Assembly: GCA_903939665.1 (NCBI GenBank)
Contig: CAJAHZ010000432.1
Span: 1 to 5,961, forward strand
Direction: 5' to 3'
Length of the DNA stretch: 5,961 nt
Source of the DNA: an uncultured Pseudomonadota bacterium
GTDB lineage: Bacteria; Pseudomonadota; Gammaproteobacteria; Burkholderiales; Rhodocyclaceae
In this document: positions 5,578-5,961 of the stretch, piece by piece
Position numbering within the stretch: position 1 is the first letter of the stretch
Layout: each line of letters opens with the position of its first letter
Made by a program: the position numbers and the translations under genes
The notes under the pieces: model-generated
Seen by the model: only the letters and a program-made list of their open reading frames with translations
What the model was told of the DNA's origin: nothing
Databases searched by the model: none

Positions 5578-5961
5578 AGCCAGCGCAGCTTCATGCACAA
5601 CTTCCGACAGCGTCGGGTGAGCGTGGCAGATGCGCGCGAGGTCTTCTGAGGAAGCACCGAACTCCATCGCCACCACACCTTCCGAGATCAGCTCGGAAGC
5701 ATTGGCGCCGATGATGTGCACACCGAGAATACGGTCGGTTGTGGCGTCGGCCAGCATCTTGACGAAACCGGTGGGGTCGCCCATACCGAGCGCACGACCA
5801 TTGGCGGCAAACGGAATCTTGCCGGATTTGTAGGCGACGCCATCGGCCTTGAGTTGCTGCTCGGTCTTGCCGACCCAGGCGATTTCCGGGCTGGTGTAGA
5901 TGACCCACGGCACCGTATCGAAGTTGCAGTGGCCCGACTGGCCAGCCATCAACTCGGCAAC
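5551..5961 (-). CDS. lpdA: Dihydrolipoyl dehydrogenase (E3), C-terminal part (5' end outside window)
   Basis: This is the last 136 codons of the flavoprotein that re-oxidises dihydrolipoamide on the E2 subunit of pyruvate, 2-oxoglutarate or related dehydrogenase complexes, passing electrons to NAD+. The frame is open through the window edge; the leucine TTG at 5952-5950 is internal and not a start. The visible part is the dimerisation domain. It opens with VPWVIYTSPEIAWVG, continues with the typical ILGVHIIGANASELI, and contains the catalytic HAHPTLSE, whose His (codon 5617-5619) and Glu (5602-5604) form the acid-base pair acting on the partner subunit. The C-terminus is full length for the family and ends DKRPLHF. 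The E1 and E2 genes often found upstream would lie to the right of this window. The gene is convergent with the SDR gene, and the shared terminator lies at 5471-5504. Confidence 0.96.
   Translation of the reverse strand, partial: VAELMAGQSGHCNFDTVPWVIYTSPEIAWVGKTEQQLKADGVAYKSGKIPFAANGRALGMGDPTGFVKMLADATTDRILGVHIIGANASELISEGVVAMEFGASSEDLARICHAHPTLSEVVHEAALACDKRPLHF

Noticed and set aside
5390..5649. Small open frames on both strands over the terminator and lpdA 3' end.
   Set aside because: They cross the terminator hairpin or overlap the certain lpdA frame, lack ribosome binding sites, and have no recognisable content.

Overview
The window looks like ordinary chromosome from a GC-rich Betaproteobacterium. 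A Rhodocyclales-type organism is my best guess, from the protein styles (dihydrolipoyl dehydrogenase tail, CoxE-like VWA protein, Tat-exported FecR-domain protein) and the density of cyclic-di-GMP genes. No marker gene fixes the taxonomy, so this is inference. I see no tRNA, rRNA, CRISPR array, insertion sequence or attachment site.

Left part (1-3736): the tail of a diguanylate cyclase (GGEEF intact) is followed after 15 bases by a complete VWA-domain protein of the COG3825/CoxE-like family. Facing them is a large response regulator with REC, DUF3369, GGDEF and EAL domains. Its GGDEF motif is degenerate (AGDAF) but its EAL metal and catalytic residues are present, so it is predicted to be a c-di-GMP phosphodiesterase. 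A probable c-di-GMP maker and a probable breaker therefore lie convergently with the VWA gene between them.

Middle (3737-3970): an AT-richer divergent control region. It holds a clear Shine-Dalgarno for a GTG start of the response regulator, a possible 13-codon leader reading frame, a TACAAT -10-like hexamer, and a cluster of CAAT/ATTG motifs arranged as imperfect inverted repeats. Rightward from it runs a FecR-domain protein with a twin-arginine signal and a His/Met-rich segment near its C-terminus. After 52 bases with no terminator comes a short-chain dehydrogenase/reductase (SDR) with a very strong ribosome binding site. The two may be co-transcribed.

Right end (5400-5961): a perfect 14-bp-stem bidirectional terminator separates the SDR from the convergent 3' end of a dihydrolipoyl dehydrogenase gene (E3 of 2-oxoacid dehydrogenase complexes). 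A diverged 27-bp tandem repeat straddles the stop codon of that gene.

I did not find a convincing new multi-gene system. The most interesting points are the VWA protein beside a diguanylate cyclase rather than a MoxR ATPase, the Tat-exported FecR-domain protein without a visible sigma factor or receptor, and the SDR that lacks the usual PG motif.
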